A stretch of 14,681 nt of DNA from Deinococcus rhizophilus (GTDB taxonomy: Bacteria > Deinococcota > Deinococci > Deinococcales > Deinococcaceae): positions 1 through 14,681 of the forward strand of contig NZ_JASNGB010000065.1 of assembly GCF_030271215.1 (NCBI RefSeq), given 5' to 3'. The position numbers and the translations under genes were made by a program. Below the pieces are notes generated by a model. The model did no database searches. It worked only from the letters and a program-made list of their open reading frames with translations, and was not told the DNA's origin. Of the stretch, positions 12,773-14,681 are shown one piece after another (position 1 is the stretch's first letter; each line of letters opens with the position of its first letter).

Positions 12773-14325
12773 GTCCTCTCTCTCCTCAGGATCAGCACGG
12801 TCAAGAGCGCCCCGCTGAGGGCCAGCACCAGCGCGTAGGGGGCCGCCGCCGCGTACTGCGCTTCCTCGGTGTACGTCCAGACGTTGCGGGCCAGGGTGTC
12901 AAAGCCGGTCGGGGCCAGCAGCAGGGTCAGCGGCAGTTCCTTCAGCACGCTCAGAAAGACGAAGGCCGCGCTCGCCAGGAGTCCGGGGCGCATCAGCGGG
13001 AGGGTGACCTGCCAGAGGGTCCGGGCAGGCCGGGCGCCCAGCACCCGCGCGGCCTCCTCCAGCCGGGGGGTGGCCTTCGCCAGCGAGGTGCGGATGGGGC
13101 CGATCGCTTCCGCGACGAAGTGCAGCGTGTAGGCCAGGATCAAGAGGGCGAAGGTCTGGTACAGCCCCGGCGCCGACCGCAGCACGAAGAAGACCAGCGC
13201 CAGCGCGAAGGCCAGCGGCGGCGTCGCGTACCCCAGATAGGCCACCCGCTCGGTGACCCGCGCCGCCCGCCCCGCGTAGCGGTTGCCGATATAGGCGAGC
13301 GGAAAGGCGAGGACCGTGGTGGTGATCGCCGCCACTCCCGCCGCCGTGAGCGCCGAGCGGGTCGCGTCCCACAGCCCGGCGAGCGCGTAGGGGTTCTGCT
13401 CCAGCCGCAGCCAGTAGCCCACCGTCCCCAGCGGCACGACGAGCGCGGCCCCCGCCAGCAGGCCGATAAAGACCCAGGCGGGCAGCGTCCAGCCGCGCAG
13501 GGGCACGCGGGCAGGTTGCCGCGCCCCTCCCGGCGACACCCGCGAGAGAAACACCCCGCGCATCAGCCGCGCCTCCAGCCACAGGGTCAGCCCGGTCACC
13601 ACGAGCAGCATCAGCGCCAGCCACGCCGAGTACACCCGGTCGTAGGCCGCCGTGTACTGCTGGTAGATGGCCGCGCTGAAGGTGGGGTAGCGCATCAGGC
13701 TGGTCACCCCGAAGTCGCCCAGCACGTGCAGGGTGACCAGCAGCCCGCCCGACAGCCACGCCGGGCGCAGGTGCGGCAGCGTGACCTCGCGGAAGGTCTG
13801 CCCCGGCGTGCGGCCCAGCAGCCGGGCGGCGTCCTCCAGCGCGGGGTCCTGCGCCCGGAGTGCGGCGTGCAGGTTCAGGAACAGGTACGGGAAGGTGAAG
13901 AGGGTCAGCACCCCCAGCGCCCCCCAGAACCCGCTGGGTCCCGGCCAGTTCAGGCCCGTCACCGCCCAGATGGTCCCGCCCGGCCCGCTCGCCGCGATCA
14001 GCGCATAGGCGCCCACATACCCCGGAATCGCCAGCGGCAGCACCCCCAGCAGCGTCAGCACCCAGCGCGGCCGGAAGGTCGTCCGGGCGGCCAGATACGC
14101 GAGCGGCAGCGCCACCGCCGTTCCCGCCCCCAGCACCCCCAGCGCCAGCCCCAGCGTGTTGCGCAGCAGTTCGAGGTTGCGAACCCGGAACACGATCTCG
14201 CGCAACTCCTGCGCCTCGGCCCCGAAGGCCCGCAGCACCAGATAGGCGAGCGGCAACAGCACCCCCAGCGCCGTCAGCAGGGCGGGCAGGGCCAGGGTGG
14301 GGGGCAGGCGGCGGCGCAGGGTCAT
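12769..14325 (-). CDS. ABC transporter permease, Fe(III)-type fused (FbpB-like)
   Basis: A 518-residue inner-membrane permease with two BPD_transp_1 domains in one chain and about 12 membrane helices. Both EAA loops that dock the ATPase are present: 164-183 (EDAARLLG...FREVTLP) and 423-442 (EEAARVLG...LWQVTLP). The stretches [16 protein letters not shown] and [19 protein letters not shown] are characteristic of FbpB/SfuB iron permeases. The fused architecture is also found in ThiP, but the long TOBE-bearing ATPase next door argues for the iron class. Start ATG at 14325; no Shine-Dalgarno precedes it. It is first in a two-gene operon; no periplasmic binding protein is seen on this side, so it must be encoded elsewhere. 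Confidence 0.9.
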   Translation of the reverse strand: MTLRRRLPPTLALPALLTALGVLLPLAYLVLRAFGAEAQELREIVFRVRNLELLRNTLGLALGVLGAGTAVALPLAYLAARTTFRPRWVLTLLGVLPLAIPGYVGAYALIAASGPGGTIWAVTGLNWPGPSGFWGALGVLTLFTFPYLFLNLHAALRAQDPALEDAARLLGRTPGQTFREVTLPHLRPAWLSGGLLVTLHVLGDFGVTSLMRYPTFSAAIYQQYTAAYDRVYSAWLALMLLVVTGLTLWLEARLMRGVFLSRVSPGGARQPARVPLRGWTLPAWVFIGLLAGAALVVPLGTVGYWLRLEQNPYALAGLWDATRSALTAAGVAAITTTVLAFPLAYIGNRYAGRAARVTERVAYLGYATPPLAFALALVFFVLRSAPGLYQTFALLILAYTLHFVAEAIGPIRTSLAKATPRLEEAARVLGARPARTLWQVTLPLMRPGLLASAAFVFLSVLKELPLTLLLAPTGFDTLARNVWTYTEEAQYAAAAPYALVLALSGALLTVLILRRERT

Positions 14326-14357
14326 GGGGAGGGGGAGGCCGCAGGGGCCAGCCGCGC

Positions 14358-14378
14358 CAATTTATCAGAGTAACTTGG
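14358..14378 (-). promoter_or_regulatory. AT-rich divergent promoter region of the ABC operon
   Basis: The only clearly AT-rich patch near the permease start (AATTTATCAGAGTAACTT at its core). On the minus strand it offers TACTCT and GATAAA as -10-like hexamers about 35-45 bases before the ATG. No -35 stands out. An iron- or manganese-responsive regulator could bind here, but no full Fur or DtxR consensus is seen. Confidence 0.3.
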
Positions 14379-14426
14379 TCGGGATTGGGGGGCAGGCGTC
14401 CCGGCGCGGGTTCATCCGGTAGACTT

Positions 14427-14535
14427 CCGTTGTCTTCGGACGGGGAGCATGACAACGGGGACCGAGAGGGCTACGCCTCCAAAAGAGGTGAGCGCCCGTG
14501 GCTTCAACACGGACGCTCGGAAAGGTGGTGCTCTC
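14427..14535 (+). ncRNA. Candidate structured leader RNA (three hairpins)
   Basis: Three hairpins in a row. P1: CCGTTGTC (14427-14434) with GACAACGG (14451-14458), 8 perfect pairs. P2: GCCTC (14475-14479) with GAGGT (14485-14489), loop CAAAA. P3: GAGCGCCCGTG (14490-14500) with CACGGACGCTC (14508-14518), 10 of 11 paired. P2 and P3 abut without a gap and could stack. GAGAG (14464-14468) can pair with CTCTC (14531-14535), closing a three-way junction that encloses the ribosome binding site and ends exactly at the TTG start. It matches no riboswitch class I know. The promoter is unclear: TAGACT at 14420-14425 would start transcription inside P1. Confidence 0.35.
14522..14529 (+). promoter_or_regulatory. 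Ribosome binding site of the small membrane peptide
   Basis: AAGGTGGT differs in one base from the ideal AAGGAGGT and ends 6 bases before TTG 14536. It favours the TTG over the ATG at 14449, whose only purine run (GGGGAG) is one base away and which lies partly in a hairpin stem. Confidence 0.5.
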
Positions 14536-14670
14536 TTGAGACACAAGAAGCCTACCAGAAGAAGGAAACGGGTTCAACCAAAGGCTCTCGCAGAGTGGCT
14601 CGCTGTACTCACGGCGCTCCTGACGGCGATCAAGTTGCTGGTTGAACTCATCCAGACCCTCCTCACCTGA
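14536..14670 (+). CDS. Candidate small basic membrane peptide, unknown function
   Basis: A 44-codon ORF starting with TTG. The N-terminal 18 residues are strongly basic (RHKKPTRRRKRVQPK). The rest is one hydrophobic helix (about 19-44: ALAEWLAVLTALLTAIKLL and onward) ending LLT. Basic head plus single helix is the layout of small membrane-acting peptides such as type I toxins or holin-like proteins, but I see no family match. The frame stays open upstream to ATG 14449 (73 codons), yet that part overlaps the hairpins and looks like RNA structure, not protein. Base composition is less GC-rich than in the neighbours, which could mean recent transfer. The window ends 11 bases after the stop, so downstream context is unknown. 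Confidence 0.42.
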   Translation: MRHKKPTRRRKRVQPKALAEWLAVLTALLTAIKLLVELIQTLLT

Positions 14671-14681
14671 GCTAAGAGCCT

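Noticed and set aside
14385..14645. 86-codon plus-strand frame in the right-end region
   Set aside because: It overlaps the membrane-peptide frame, has no ribosome binding site, and its product is hydrophilic low-complexity sequence across the hairpins.

Overview
The window is GC-rich (about 70% by eye). Its gene content and signals fit a Deinococcus-type bacterium: short proteins with strong Shine-Dalgarno sites sit beside genes whose -10 box lies 6-7 bases before the start codon (probably leaderless), and there is a small non-coding repeat with terminal inverted repeats like those scattered in Deinococcus genomes. The genus is inferred from these traits, not proven.

Layout. Positions 1-1106 hold the 3' part of a cell-wall amidase (AMIN plus Amidase_3), whose stop codon lies inside the left end of a 163-bp MITE-like element (1103-1265). 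Next, on the minus strand, come rpoZ (omega subunit of RNA polymerase), a tRNA-Thr(CGU) with its own promoter and terminator, and a 564-residue bacterial dynamin-like GTPase. A small proline-rich acidic protein (4074-4286, plus) converges on a pair of zinc metallopeptidase genes: a YgjP-type HExxH protein and a membrane-anchored YpfJ-type neutral zinc metallopeptidase.

Positions 6120-11561 form a minus-strand drug/solute-efflux operon: TetR-family repressor, a candidate 16-codon leader peptide, lipoprotein membrane-fusion adaptor, and HAE1-type RND pump. It ends in a hairpin with a U-tract. No outer-membrane (TolC-like) gene is present. Upstream, a two-gene ABC importer of the Fe(III) type (FbpB-like fused permease and FbpC-like ATPase, overlapping by ATGA) occupies 11639-14325. 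Its substrate-binding protein is not in the window.

The right end (14326-14681) is less GC-rich. It carries three consecutive possible RNA hairpins, then a near-consensus ribosome binding site and a 44-codon ORF for a basic, single-helix membrane peptide. This structured-leader plus small-peptide unit, and the leader-peptide ORF before the efflux adaptor, are the best candidates for undescribed biology here.
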